Below are positions 17,811 to 25,714 of a stretch of DNA of 64,000 nucleotides, piece by piece (position 1 is the stretch's first letter; every line of letters starts with the position of its first letter). This DNA comes from JAAYXS01 sp964550375 (GTDB lineage Bacteria > Planctomycetota > Phycisphaerae > UBA1845 > Fen-1342). The notes beneath the pieces were generated by a model. The model was not told the origin of the DNA. It searched no databases and saw only the letters and a list, made by a program, of their open reading frames with translations. The position numbers and the translations under genes were made by a program. The stretch spans positions 62,001 through 126,000 of the forward strand of contig CAZJYX010000008.1 in assembly GCA_964550375.1 (NCBI GenBank), given 5' to 3'.

Positions 17811-17841
17811 TTGCGGGATCGGAATTCCCGCGGATTATAAT
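17811..17841 (+). promoter_or_regulatory. Promoter of the kinase gene, probably giving a leaderless mRNA
   Basis: TTGCGG (17811-17816) and a consensus TATAAT (17836-17841) are 19 nt apart. The -10 box overlaps an ATG at 17840, so that ATG cannot be used from this promoter. The in-frame GTG at 17849 lies 7 nt after the box, where transcription would begin. Confidence 0.5.
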
Positions 17842-17848
17842 GCCAACC

Positions 17849-18664
17849 GTGAAGCTGAGCGCAAGAACCCCCCCGCCGGTCGCCGGCCCAACAGGCCGCC
17901 TGAGACACCCCTGGCTCTACGCCCTGCCGGGAGGCAAGCTCCCCGCAGTGGTCGTTTGCGGAGGGCGGCGGTACCACCACGTGTCCACCTACAAGCACGA
18001 CTTCTTCGCGGCCACCGGCCTGTACCAGTGCGGCGACGAGCTGGCTGTACTCAAGCTGGGGCGAACCACGCCTTTTCTCGGCTTGCCGATGGACTGGGCG
18101 GGCCGGCTTCTGGAAGGACGTGAGCTCAAGCTGCTGGAGTGCGTCCGGGATGTGCCGGGCGTGCCCCGTGTGATTGGGCGGGTCGGACGCAACGGGCTGC
18201 TCCGCGAGTTCGTGCCCGGCCACCCATTGGGGCGGCGTGAACACGTATCCGACGAGTTCTTCGATGAGTTGCGGGCGCTGCTCAGCCGGCTGCACTTGCG
18301 CGACGTAGCCTACGTCGATCTCAACAAACGCCAAAACATCCTGGTTGGTGACGATGGCCGCCCACGCCTGATAGATTTCCAGATAGCGCTGTGTTTGCCG
18401 GCCACCGGTTGGCGCCGCGTGGCGCCAGTGCGTTGGCTGCTGGCGCGTTTCCAGCGGGCGGACGACTATCACTACCTCAAGCACAAGCGCCGTCTGCGGC
18501 CCGACCTGCTAACGCCCGCTGAGCACGCCCAACTCGAGCGCATCAGCATCTGGATCAGGCTCCACCGCTGCATGGCGCGGCCGCTGACGCACTTGCGCCG
18601 GCGAACGCTGAGCCGCCTGCAGAAGACCGAGTCGGTTGAGGTGCCGGGGTCGGACGCGAAATGA
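17849..18664 (+). CDS. Kdo/WaaP-like lipopolysaccharide kinase-fold protein
   Basis: 271 residues from GTG 17849. An ATG three codons earlier sits inside the -10 box and is rejected. The eukaryotic-type kinase core is visible: a Lys in DELAVLKLG (VAIK-like), the catalytic loop DVAYVDLNKRQNILV (Asp and Asn present, HRD replaced by YVD) and RLIDFQIAL in place of DFG. This matches Kdo kinase/WaaP and RIO-like small-molecule kinases that phosphorylate the lipopolysaccharide core. Phosphorylation of a surface glycolipid is plausible because the cell makes lipid A (lpxB in this window). The C-terminus is basic, suggesting membrane contact. Confidence 0.75.
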   Translation: MKLSARTPPPVAGPTGRLRHPWLYALPGGKLPAVVVCGGRRYHHVSTYKHDFFAATGLYQCGDELAVLKLGRTTPFLGLPMDWAGRLLEGRELKLLECVRDVPGVPRVIGRVGRNGLLREFVPGHPLGRREHVSDEFFDELRALLSRLHLRDVAYVDLNKRQNILVGDDGRPRLIDFQIALCLPATGWRRVAPVRWLLARFQRADDYHYLKHKRRLRPDLLTPAEHAQLERISIWIRLHRCMARPLTHLRRRTLSRLQKTESVEVPGSDAK

Positions 18665-18823
18665 GCGTGGGGCCGCACGGTGTTGCCGGTCGCCTGCATT
18701 TCCTGACAACGGCGGCTAGTCGGATAATGTCGCGTGTATTACACTGTTCGGGCTGATGGCGGCCGCCTGCTGGGTCAGGTGGCCCTTGTCGGGACCAGGG
18801 AGCTGCAAGACGAGGTTTTGACC

Positions 18824-19297
18824 ATGATGAGAATGCTCATCGCCGCTGTGACCGTCGGGATATTGGTGGGAACGACCGGGTGTGCGCACAACGCCATTGT
18901 CGCGAACAACGCCATGCGGGTCGGCGTGTTCTACGGCGACGTAGGAGTGAAGGGCGATGCGAACAACGTGACGATCATGCGGGGCTCACGCGTCCCGAAG
19001 CTCTCGATTCTGGGCAACCAGAATATGGTGACCGTGGAGGAGGGCGTGACGCTGGCGCACGTCGAGTTCTGGGGGCTCGATAACACCGTCAGTATTCCCG
19101 AAACGCTGACGATCCGTATCACGGAGATGGGGCGCGGCCACCAGATAATCCGCCGGCAAACCCTTTGGCGCGAGGAGCCCCGCGAGCTGAACTACTACCC
19201 GCCCGCTGCAGCCGCGGAAGAACATCCCTGGCACCCGGACGCCCAGACTGAGCCGCCCGACGTCACCGTACCCCAGGACGCCAGCACGTTGGAGTGA
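18824..19297 (+). CDS. Putative lipoprotein of unknown function
   Basis: 157 residues from ATG 18824, with GACGAGG 8 nt upstream. The signal MLIAAVTVGILVGTTGC ends in a lipobox (VGTTGC), so the protein is probably a lipoprotein. The mature part is beta-rich with repeated N-N-V or N-M-V turns (DANNVTIMRG, NQNMVTVEEG, LDNTVSIPE), each about 20 residues apart. This suggests a short beta-helix of the DUF3060 kind. The C-terminus is Pro/Glu-rich. The precise role is unknown. Confidence 0.7.
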   Translation: MMRMLIAAVTVGILVGTTGCAHNAIVANNAMRVGVFYGDVGVKGDANNVTIMRGSRVPKLSILGNQNMVTVEEGVTLAHVEFWGLDNTVSIPETLTIRITEMGRGHQIIRRQTLWREEPRELNYYPPAAAAEEHPWHPDAQTEPPDVTVPQDASTLE

Positions 19298-19463
19298 CGT
19301 ACCGGCCAGCGACTGAGCGGCGCACACGTACAGCCACGCATAAACACACGCCATGTCCGCCCTGAACCGGCCGGCCGCGGTGCGTGACGAACGCGCGACG
19401 TCGCGGCCTGTTCGGGGATCAGCGGCACGCGCGAGGTGCCGGCGATCACTGCGCGACGAACTG

Positions 19464-21263
19464 CTAAAACGGCCAAAACAGCGGGATGACCGCGACCGCC
19501 AGAATCCACAACAGCACGTTCAGCGGCAGGCCCACGCGCAGGAAATCCGCGAAGCGGTAGCCACCCGGGCCGAAAACCATCATATGCGTCTGGTAGCCGA
19601 TCGGCGTCGCGAAGCCGAACGAAGCGCCGAAGATGACCGCCATGGCGAAGCCGCGCGCGTCAACCCCCAACTCACCCGCCACGGAAACGGCCAGCGGAAA
19701 GAGTAGCGCGGCCGCGGCGGCGTTGGTGACGATCTCCGTGAAGATGACCGTGACGAGGTAGACCGCCGCGAGCGCGGCCAGCGGCCCCCAGGCCGAAGTC
19801 AGCCCGACCAGCGTGTGCGCCAGTGCTGTCGCGGCCCCGGAGGCCTTCAAGGCCTCGCCCAGCCCCAGTGCCGCGGCAATCGCCAAGAGCACGTCCCATT
19901 GCACGTAGCGGCGCGCCACACCCGCCGAAACGCAACCGGTGCCGATCATCAGCCCGGCCACCGCCAGCGCTGCCACCACCACCGGAATCACGCCCGTTAT
20001 CAGCAGCACGATCAGCAAGGCCAGCAGGAACAGCGCCACGAAGGCGCGCTGGTGGCGCACCGGCCGGGCATCCTCGACGCTGCTGACGAGGTAGAAGTCG
20101 GCGTTGTTGCAGTGCGCCGGAACGAAATGCGGTCCCGTCTGCAGCAGCAGCGTGTCGCCGCGCCGCACGACGATGTCGCCGACGCGGCCGGTCAGCCGGG
20201 TGCCGCCCCGGTGCACAGCCACCACGGCGGCGTTGTACATGGCCCGGAAGTTCGAATCACGAATGGTCCGGCCAATCAATGGCGAGGTGCCCGAGACAAC
20301 CGCTTCGCAGTACCGCCGCTCGCCGGCCGGCCCCCCGGCGGCCCCGTTCTCCTCATGCTCCTCGCTCACGAGTCCCGGTATGCGCTCCAGATCCACAATC
20401 GTGCCGACGACCCCGGCGAAAGTGAGCCGATCTTGCGCCTGCAGGATCTCGTCCGGCTCGACCGGGGCGATGATGCGGTCCTCGCGCTGGATCTCAATCA
20501 GGAACAAGCCCGGCAGCCGGCGTAGACCCGCTTGCTCGACGGTCAGCCCAACCAGACGCGACCCCGGCTCAATGCGCATGTTGGCCAGGTACTCGCGGGC
20601 GTGTGCCCCCATTTCCACCAGCAAATCGCGCCGATCCGGCAGCAGGCGCCGACCGACCAGCGCCAGGTACGCCAACCCGACCACCACGGCCAACAGCCCG
20701 ACCCGCGCCGGCTCAAAAAACCCCAGCGGGGCTAGGCTCGGTGTCTGCGCCATCAACCCGCTGACAATCAGGTTCGTGCTGGTGCCAATCAGCGTGCAAG
20801 CTCCGCCCAGCAGCGTGATATACGACAGCGGCATCAGCAGCCGGGAGGGCGAAACGCCATGCCGGCGGCACCAGTCGCTCACGATTGGTAGCAGCATGGC
20901 CACGACCGCCGTGTTATTCAGGAAGGCTGACAGCAGCGTTACCTGCGGCGCGAGCCGGGTCAGTGCCGTCCCGCCGGTCCGCGCCGTCCCGAGCATTCCG
21001 CGCCCCAGCCGGTCAAGCGCTCCGGTTTCCCGCAAACCGGCCGCCACGACGAACATGCCGGCAATCGTTAGCATCCCCGGATTCGCGAAGCCGCTCAGCA
21101 GCTCCGCCGGCGTGATGATGCCCAGCACCGCCACCAGCACGGCGCCGGCCAGCAGCAGCACATCCGGCGTGGCCAACCCGCGCAGCATCGCCAGGAACAC
21201 CCCGACGATCACTGCCACCGTTACCCAGCCTTCCCAAGTCAACCAACCAGCTCCAATCGTCAT
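19464..21263 (-). CDS. SLC13/DASS-type transporter with TrkA-C regulatory domains
   Basis: 599 residues from ATG 21263. N-terminal and C-terminal hydrophobic halves are separated by two TrkA-C (RCK_C) domains (about 210-390; ANMRIEPGSRLVGLTVEQAG and SGTSPLIGRTIRDSNF). The paired motifs SAFLNNTAVVAMLLPI and GTSTNLIVSG in the first half, with TEIVTNAAAAALLFPLA in the second, are the SNT-like substrate and Na sites of divalent anion/Na symporters. Proteins of this layout transport sulfate, carboxylates or similar anions. The substrate is not determined. Neighbours give no hint. Confidence 0.88.
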   Translation of the reverse strand: MTIGAGWLTWEGWVTVAVIVGVFLAMLRGLATPDVLLLAGAVLVAVLGIITPAELLSGFANPGMLTIAGMFVVAAGLRETGALDRLGRGMLGTARTGGTALTRLAPQVTLLSAFLNNTAVVAMLLPIVSDWCRRHGVSPSRLLMPLSYITLLGGACTLIGTSTNLIVSGLMAQTPSLAPLGFFEPARVGLLAVVVGLAYLALVGRRLLPDRRDLLVEMGAHAREYLANMRIEPGSRLVGLTVEQAGLRRLPGLFLIEIQREDRIIAPVEPDEILQAQDRLTFAGVVGTIVDLERIPGLVSEEHEENGAAGGPAGERRYCEAVVSGTSPLIGRTIRDSNFRAMYNAAVVAVHRGGTRLTGRVGDIVVRRGDTLLLQTGPHFVPAHCNNADFYLVSSVEDARPVRHQRAFVALFLLALLIVLLITGVIPVVVAALAVAGLMIGTGCVSAGVARRYVQWDVLLAIAAALGLGEALKASGAATALAHTLVGLTSAWGPLAALAAVYLVTVIFTEIVTNAAAAALLFPLAVSVAGELGVDARGFAMAVIFGASFGFATPIGYQTHMMVFGPGGYRFADFLRVGLPLNVLLWILAVAVIPLFWPF

Positions 21264-21450
21264 GCGGCACACCGGCCGCGGCGTTTCGCGAAGGGCACCC
21301 TGCCGCGCCAGGCCGGCAGTGTCACCGACGCGCCGCGCGGTTTCAAGCGGCGCCGCGGTCAGCCGAGACGGTCTGCGAAGGCTGGTCGCTGCCCGCGCAA
21401 GCCCCTATAACACGCACACAAGACTCGCCGAACCAGCCGCCTGACCACGG

Positions 21451-22146
21451 ATGAACTCGATGCCACCAGCCACGCCGTCCTGTCCCGATCGCCACGAGCA
21501 GGTCAAGCACGCCGCGCGCTCACATTTTGACCGCTGGGCCGATTCCTATGACCGCTCGCGCCTCAGCGAACTGGTCTTCTTTCCCAGCATCCGGGCCTGC
21601 TGGGAAGAGCTTACCCACTGGCAAGGCCGACGCGGCGGCGGCCCCTACCAACTTCTGGACGTCGGCTGCGGCACGGGCAATCTGCTGATCTCTCTGCTGG
21701 ACGACCCGCAGGCCCAGCGCCTCATCGGCCTGGATTACTCCGAAGAAATGGTGAGTCGGTTGCAGCGCAAGATCGCCGCCGGCGGATCGCCCGACCGCCT
21801 GCACGTGCTGCACGGCGACGCCGAGCACCTGCCGTTTGACGACGCCAGCCTGGACGTCCTGACATGCTGCAACTCGTTCCACCACTATCCGCACCAGGCG
21901 GCCGTAGTGCGCGAGTTCCGGCGTGTGCTACGACCGGGCGGCCTGCTGATCCTGATCGACGGCTTCCGCGACAACGTGATCGGCTGGGTGATATTCGACG
22001 TGGCGGTTACCATGGTCGAGGGAATGGTGCATCACGCCAGTTGGTCGGAGGTGCGCGCCATGCTTGAACAGGCCGGCTTCAACGGCATCCAGCAGCGCAA
22101 GGTCAACGTGCTGGCGCCGCTGCTGGTCAGCGTGGCGACGTGCTGA
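21451..22146 (+). CDS. Class I SAM-dependent methyltransferase (UbiE/Methyltransf_11 type)
   Basis: 231 residues. SAM-binding motif I is LLDVGCGTGNLLISLL, followed by GLDYSEEMVSRL (motif II), GDAEHLPFDDASLDVLTCC (post-II) and FRRVLRPGGLLILID (motif III). The N-terminal FDRWADSYDRSR is typical of the UbiE and tellurite-resistance-like group. The substrate cannot be inferred. Its last 20 bp overlap the end of ispE on the opposite strand. Confidence 0.88.
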   Translation: MNSMPPATPSCPDRHEQVKHAARSHFDRWADSYDRSRLSELVFFPSIRACWEELTHWQGRRGGGPYQLLDVGCGTGNLLISLLDDPQAQRLIGLDYSEEMVSRLQRKIAAGGSPDRLHVLHGDAEHLPFDDASLDVLTCCNSFHHYPHQAAVVREFRRVLRPGGLLILIDGFRDNVIGWVIFDVAVTMVEGMVHHASWSEVRAMLEQAGFNGIQQRKVNVLAPLLVSVATC

Positions 22147-23032
22147 CCTCAGGCTGATCGGCCGGCGGCGGCTCCCAGACGCGCACGCGTTCGACACGCA
22201 GGTCCGGCATGACTTGGCGCAGCTTGTTCTCAGCAACCGTGATGACCGGGCTGCCCTCGGCTTCCAGACAGAAGAACGCCGACCCCGACCCGCTCATCCA
22301 GACCGGCAGCGGGCAGGCCGCGCGCAGTTCGCTGGCAAAATCCGCCAATTCGCGGCTGATTGCGACAGCCGGCTCCTCCAGGTCGTTGAACAACAGGTCC
22401 GCCAGCCGTTCGGGCTGCGCCAAGCCCGCCACCACGAAACCGACCTCCGGGCGCACGGCTTGCTCGCCGCGGCGGTCCCAGGCGGCGTAGACGGCCGGCG
22501 TCGCGCTGTGAATGCCCGGCAGAAAGAGCAGCAACTCAGCAGCGAGGCACGCCTCGACCGGCTCCACGAGTTCGCCCCGTCCCCGCATAACGCACAGCGG
22601 CCCGCGGAAGAACAGCGCCACATCCGAACCGATCTCGGCGCCCAGGGCGACCAGTTCCGCCTCCGGCAGCCGGCTTCCCAGCAGGTCATTCAGCATTGCC
22701 AGTACCGTGGCGGCGTTCGAGCTGCCGCCGCCCAACCCCGACCCGGCGGGGATCCGCTTCTGAATGTCGATGTGCCCCCCTACCGGCCCGCCGACCCGCT
22801 CTGCAAACCGAACAGCCGCCCGCACCGCCAGGTTGCATTCGTCGCACGGGATGGCCGGATCGCTGCACGTCACCGTCCACCCCGTCTGCTCGCCCAGCGC
22901 GATGGTCACGCGATCGGCCAGGGAGACACACGCCACCAGCGATTCGAGATCATGAAAACCATCCGGACGCCGGCCGGTGACTCGCAGCGTCAGGTTGATC
23001 TTGGCGGGCGATAGTCTGGTCAGTGTTTGCAT
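22127..23032 (-). CDS. ispE: 4-diphosphocytidyl-2-C-methyl-D-erythritol kinase
   Basis: 301 residues from ATG 23032; the open frame reaches 23410, but IspE begins at MQTLTRLSPAKINLTLRV. The GHMP kinase motifs are present: SPAKINLTL with its conserved Lys, RIPAGSGLGGGSSNAATVL (ATP loop) and the C-terminal PVWMSGSGSAFFCL. The enzyme phosphorylates CDP-ME in the MEP route to isoprenoids. Length is normal. It lies 61 bp downstream of the terminator that ends the candidate structured RNA, so its own promoter or readthrough must drive it. Confidence 0.95.
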   Translation of the reverse strand: MQTLTRLSPAKINLTLRVTGRRPDGFHDLESLVACVSLADRVTIALGEQTGWTVTCSDPAIPCDECNLAVRAAVRFAERVGGPVGGHIDIQKRIPAGSGLGGGSSNAATVLAMLNDLLGSRLPEAELVALGAEIGSDVALFFRGPLCVMRGRGELVEPVEACLAAELLLFLPGIHSATPAVYAAWDRRGEQAVRPEVGFVVAGLAQPERLADLLFNDLEEPAVAISRELADFASELRAACPLPVWMSGSGSAFFCLEAEGSPVITVAENKLRQVMPDLRVERVRVWEPPPADQPEVSTSPR

Positions 23033-23093
23033 GTCAGCAGGGAAGATGCCGTCGCCGGGGAGGCTGGTCAACCGCAGGCGCGCCCGCGCATAG

Positions 23094-23120
23094 AAAAAGC
23101 CCGGCCAAACTGAACCGGGC
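23094..23120 (-). terminator. Intrinsic terminator of the candidate structured RNA
   Basis: On the minus strand GCCCGG (23120-23115) pairs with CCGGGC (23104-23099) around a 10-nt loop and is followed by TTTTT (23098-23094). It lies 61 bp before the ispE start codon. Confidence 0.75.
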
Positions 23121-23331
23121 CCCCCCGCCGGGGTCATGCCGACTCGGCGTGAAGCCGCTTCCGGGGCGCGCCTCCCGGCACGCCCCCGACCGTAGCGGAG
23201 CAAACCAGGCCGCTCTTCGCACTGCCGCACAGGTACCGGCGAGTCGCGGCCAGACCGTCGAAACCCCGGACAGAGGCACGGCCGGTCAGCCGGTGGCCCC
23301 TGCCAGGACCGATCGGCGACCGCGCCGCATA
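23094..23331 (-). ncRNA. Candidate structured RNA or regulatory leader upstream of ispE
   Basis: A minus-strand unit of about 240 nt is bounded by a sigma70-like promoter (23339-23366) and an intrinsic terminator (23094-23120). The ends can pair: GCCGATCGG near 23312 with CCGAGTCGGC near 23137 (nine pairs, one bulged G), which would close the whole RNA, as in 6S-type or riboswitch-type RNAs. The interior contains further GC-rich inverted repeats. No convincing reading frame was found. It may be a free small RNA or a leader with an attenuator for ispE. It matches no RNA family that I can recognise by eye. Confidence 0.5.
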
Positions 23332-23338
23332 TAGAACT

Positions 23339-23366
23339 ATTATAATACCAATGACAGCGAAGTAAA
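23339..23366 (-). promoter_or_regulatory. Sigma70-like promoter upstream of the ispE leader
   Basis: Minus strand TTTACT (23366-23361) and consensus TATAAT (23344-23339) with a 16-nt spacer. It shares the 12-mer GGTATTATAATA with the promoter at 62708-62735. Confidence 0.6.
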
Positions 23367-23400
23367 TGGGCGAAATGCGCGACTTGCCCCCGGCGCGGCG

Positions 23401-24501
23401 TTACAGGCATTCCAGCCGCAGCTTCAGGTCACGTTCGTGCAGGTCCTGGAGGAACTCATCGAACTCGCCGTTGCCAAGGATGCGCTGCAGGCCGAAGAGG
23501 TCCTTGTTGATGCGATGGTCGGTGCAGCGGTCCTGCGGGAAGTTGTAGGTGCGGATGCGGTCGCTGCGGTCGCCGGAGCCGACCATGCTACGCCGGTCGG
23601 CCTCGATCTGCCGGCGTTGCTGCGACGCGAAATGCTCATAGACACGGCTCATGAGTACGCGGCGGGCCTTGGCGCGGTTTTTGTGCTGGCTCTTCTCGTC
23701 GCGCATTGAGACGGTGATACCGGTGGACACGTGCTCGAGCTTGATGGCGCTGGAGACCTTGTTGACGTTCTGCCCGCCGGGACCGCCGGCCCGGCTGACG
23801 TGCTCGATGACGTCCGTTTCCCAGTTGATGTCGATCTCGACTTCCTCAGGCTCAGGCAGGACGGCCACGGTGGCGGCGGAGGTGTGGATGCGGCCCTGGG
23901 CTTCGGTCTTGGGGACGCGCTGCACGCGGTGACCGCCACCCTCGAAACGGTAATGCAGGTAGACCTCCTCCCCGGTGATATTCAGGATGGCTTCCTTGAT
24001 GCCGTCGAGCTCCGATTCGGATACTGAGAGCAGTTCGGTCTTGAAGCCCTTCCGGCTGGCATAGGCCACGTACATGTCGAGCAGTTCACGGGCGAAGAGG
24101 GCCGCCTCCGCGCCGCCGGTGCCGGCCCGCACCTCGAGGATGATCGAGCGAATGGCGGCGTCGTCGCCGGTGACGAGCTTCTCCTGCAAGACCGTAAGCA
24201 GGTCCTCGCGGGCAGCCAGCAGGTCTGGCAGCTCCTGGGCGGCCAGCTCGCGCAGTTCGGCATCGGACGCGGGGTCCTCGCTGATCTCGTATGACTCGTC
24301 GATCTGTCGCATGAGGCCTCGATATTCGCGGTACACCTTGGCGAATTTCTCGAGCTGACCGTGCTCGCGGGCCAGCTTGACCATCAGCGCGCCGTTGGCC
24401 GCCACCTCCGGCTTGTTCATTTCGCCGGCCAGTTCCGCGGCCCGTTCAGCCATTTCGCGCACGCGGGTCATCCATGCAGGATCAGCGACTCGCACGGCCA
24501 T
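23401..24501 (-). CDS. prfA: Peptide chain release factor 1
   Basis: 366 residues. The GGQ loop is complete (RAGGPGGQNVNKV), and the recognition tripeptide region reads RVPKTEAQGRIHTSA with P-K-T, the P-x-T form of RF1 (reads UAA and UAG) rather than the SPF of RF2. The N-terminal helical domain and C-terminal SDRIRTYNFPQDRCTDHR are intact. It follows rpmE on the same strand after a weak terminator, an order seen in many bacteria. No frameshift site of the prfB kind is present. Confidence 0.97.
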   Translation of the reverse strand: MAVRVADPAWMTRVREMAERAAELAGEMNKPEVAANGALMVKLAREHGQLEKFAKVYREYRGLMRQIDESYEISEDPASDAELRELAAQELPDLLAAREDLLTVLQEKLVTGDDAAIRSIILEVRAGTGGAEAALFARELLDMYVAYASRKGFKTELLSVSESELDGIKEAILNITGEEVYLHYRFEGGGHRVQRVPKTEAQGRIHTSAATVAVLPEPEEVEIDINWETDVIEHVSRAGGPGGQNVNKVSSAIKLEHVSTGITVSMRDEKSQHKNRAKARRVLMSRVYEHFASQQRRQIEADRRSMVGSGDRSDRIRTYNFPQDRCTDHRINKDLFGLQRILGNGEFDEFLQDLHERDLKLRLECL

Positions 24502-24536
24502 GCCTGTAGTCCTCGCGCCTCAGCCCGGCAATGACG

Positions 24537-24573
24537 GGAAAGAACGACGGCCCGCGCGCAGGCGAGGGCCGTC
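24537..24573 (-). terminator. Hairpin between rpmE and prfA, probable terminator or attenuator
   Basis: On the minus strand GACGGCCC (24573-24566) pairs with GGGCCGTC (24553-24546) around 12 nt, followed by GTTCTTTCC. The weak T tract suggests partial termination, allowing some readthrough into prfA. Confidence 0.6.
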
Positions 24574-24595
24574 CACGAATATCCTGGTATGGCAG

Positions 24596-24844
24596 CTACT
24601 TGCGGCCGCTGCGCGCCTTGCCCGCCTGGCTGCTCTGGCGGAAGTAGTCGCCACCGAACTTCTTCTGGAACCGCTCCACGCGGCCCGCCGTATCGACGAA
24701 CTTCTGCTTGCCGGTGTAGAAGGGGTGACACGCGCTGCAAATGTCGACCTTCAGTTCCGCGACCGTGGCCCGCGTCTTGAAGCTGTTGCCGCAGGCGCAC
24801 GTGACCTGGGCGTCAACATAGTTGGGGTGAATCTTGTCTTTCAT
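24596..24844 (-). CDS. rpmE: 50S ribosomal protein bL31 (zinc-binding form)
   Basis: 82 residues beginning MKDKIHPNYVDAQVTC. Cys16, Cys18, Cys36 and Cys39 form the zinc site of the C+ type of L31. The end SQAGKARSGRK is a basic tail that contacts rRNA. A promoter lies about 65 nt upstream. The leader between them has a GCCCT...AGGGC hairpin, which could serve autoregulation as known for rpmE in E. coli; this is inference. Confidence 0.96.
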   Translation of the reverse strand: MKDKIHPNYVDAQVTCACGNSFKTRATVAELKVDICSACHPFYTGKQKFVDTAGRVERFQKKFGGDYFRQSSQAGKARSGRK

Positions 24845-24906
24845 CGACCTATCGTCCCTTACTGCCTGTCGGCCCGCCGCCCTTCTCAGGGCGACACGAG
24901 CCTTGT

Positions 24907-24935
24907 ATTATGCCGAATGACCGGCCCGTCGGCAA
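24907..24935 (-). promoter_or_regulatory. Sigma70-like promoter of rpmE
   Basis: Minus strand TTGCCG (24935-24930), 17-nt spacer and CATAAT (24912-24907). Start expected near 24900, leaving a leader of about 55 nt. Confidence 0.6.
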
Positions 24936-24991
24936 GGCCGCGGCGCCGGCGTATTCACCGCCGCCCTTGACCGGGCGACGCCTGCGAGCCC

Positions 24992-25690
24992 ATGACCACG
25001 TCCGACAATGATGTAATCGTTCGGCTGGAGAATGTCGCCAAGACCTACCGCGCGCCCGGCAGTCCCGTGGCGGTCGAGGCCCTGCGCGGCGTGTCGCTGA
25101 CGGTCCGCCGGGGCGAGTATCTGGCAATCGTCGGTACGTCCGGCAGTGGCAAGACGACGCTACTGAACATTATGGGCTGCCTGGACAGACCGACCGCCGG
25201 GACATACCATCTGGGTGCCCTGGATGTGTCGCGTCTCGATGACGAGCAATTATCGGACGTCCGCGGCCGACACATCGGCTTCATCTTCCAGAATTTCAAC
25301 CTGATAAGCGCCCAGACCGTCATCGAGAACCTCGCGACACCCCTCTTCTACCAGGGTGTTCCCGGACCCGCACGCCGCCAACTAGCCACCCAGATGGCCG
25401 AGCGCGTCCGCCTGCATACTCTCGCCCGCCAACGGCCGCACGAGCTCTCCGGCGGCCAGCAGCAGCGCGTCGCCATCGGCCGGGCGCTGATGAACAATCC
25501 GGACCTGCTGCTGGCGGACGAGCCGACCGGCAACCTCGACACGAGCACCGGCCAGATGATCCTGGACCTGCTGGACGACCTGAGCGGCGACGGGCGCACA
25601 ATCATCATCGTGACCCATGACCCGAGCGTCGCGGCCCGCTGCCACCGGCGGGTCGAGATCTGCGATGGTCGCATCAGCACGCCGGCCTGA
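24992..25690 (+). CDS. ABC transporter ATP-binding protein (MacB/LolD type), no adjacent permease
   Basis: 232 residues with Walker A GTSGSGKTTLLN, Q-loop FIFQNFNLI, signature HELSGGQQQRVAIGRAL, Walker B LLLADEPTGNLD and H-loop VTHDPSVA. The insert LDDEQLSDVRGRHIGF and overall length match the MacB/LolD/FtsE group that works with mechanotransmission permeases on lipoproteins or small molecules. The next gene is on the opposite strand and no FtsX-like permease is in the window, so its partner must be encoded elsewhere. Confidence 0.93.
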   Translation: MTTSDNDVIVRLENVAKTYRAPGSPVAVEALRGVSLTVRRGEYLAIVGTSGSGKTTLLNIMGCLDRPTAGTYHLGALDVSRLDDEQLSDVRGRHIGFIFQNFNLISAQTVIENLATPLFYQGVPGPARRQLATQMAERVRLHTLARQRPHELSGGQQQRVAIGRALMNNPDLLLADEPTGNLDTSTGQMILDLLDDLSGDGRTIIIVTHDPSVAARCHRRVEICDGRISTPA

Positions 25691-25714
25691 CACTGGGGGT
25701 CGCCGCGCGGACTG

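Noticed and set aside
17840..17848. ATG 17840 as start of the kinase gene
   Set aside because: It overlaps the -10 hexamer, so an mRNA from this promoter would not contain it.
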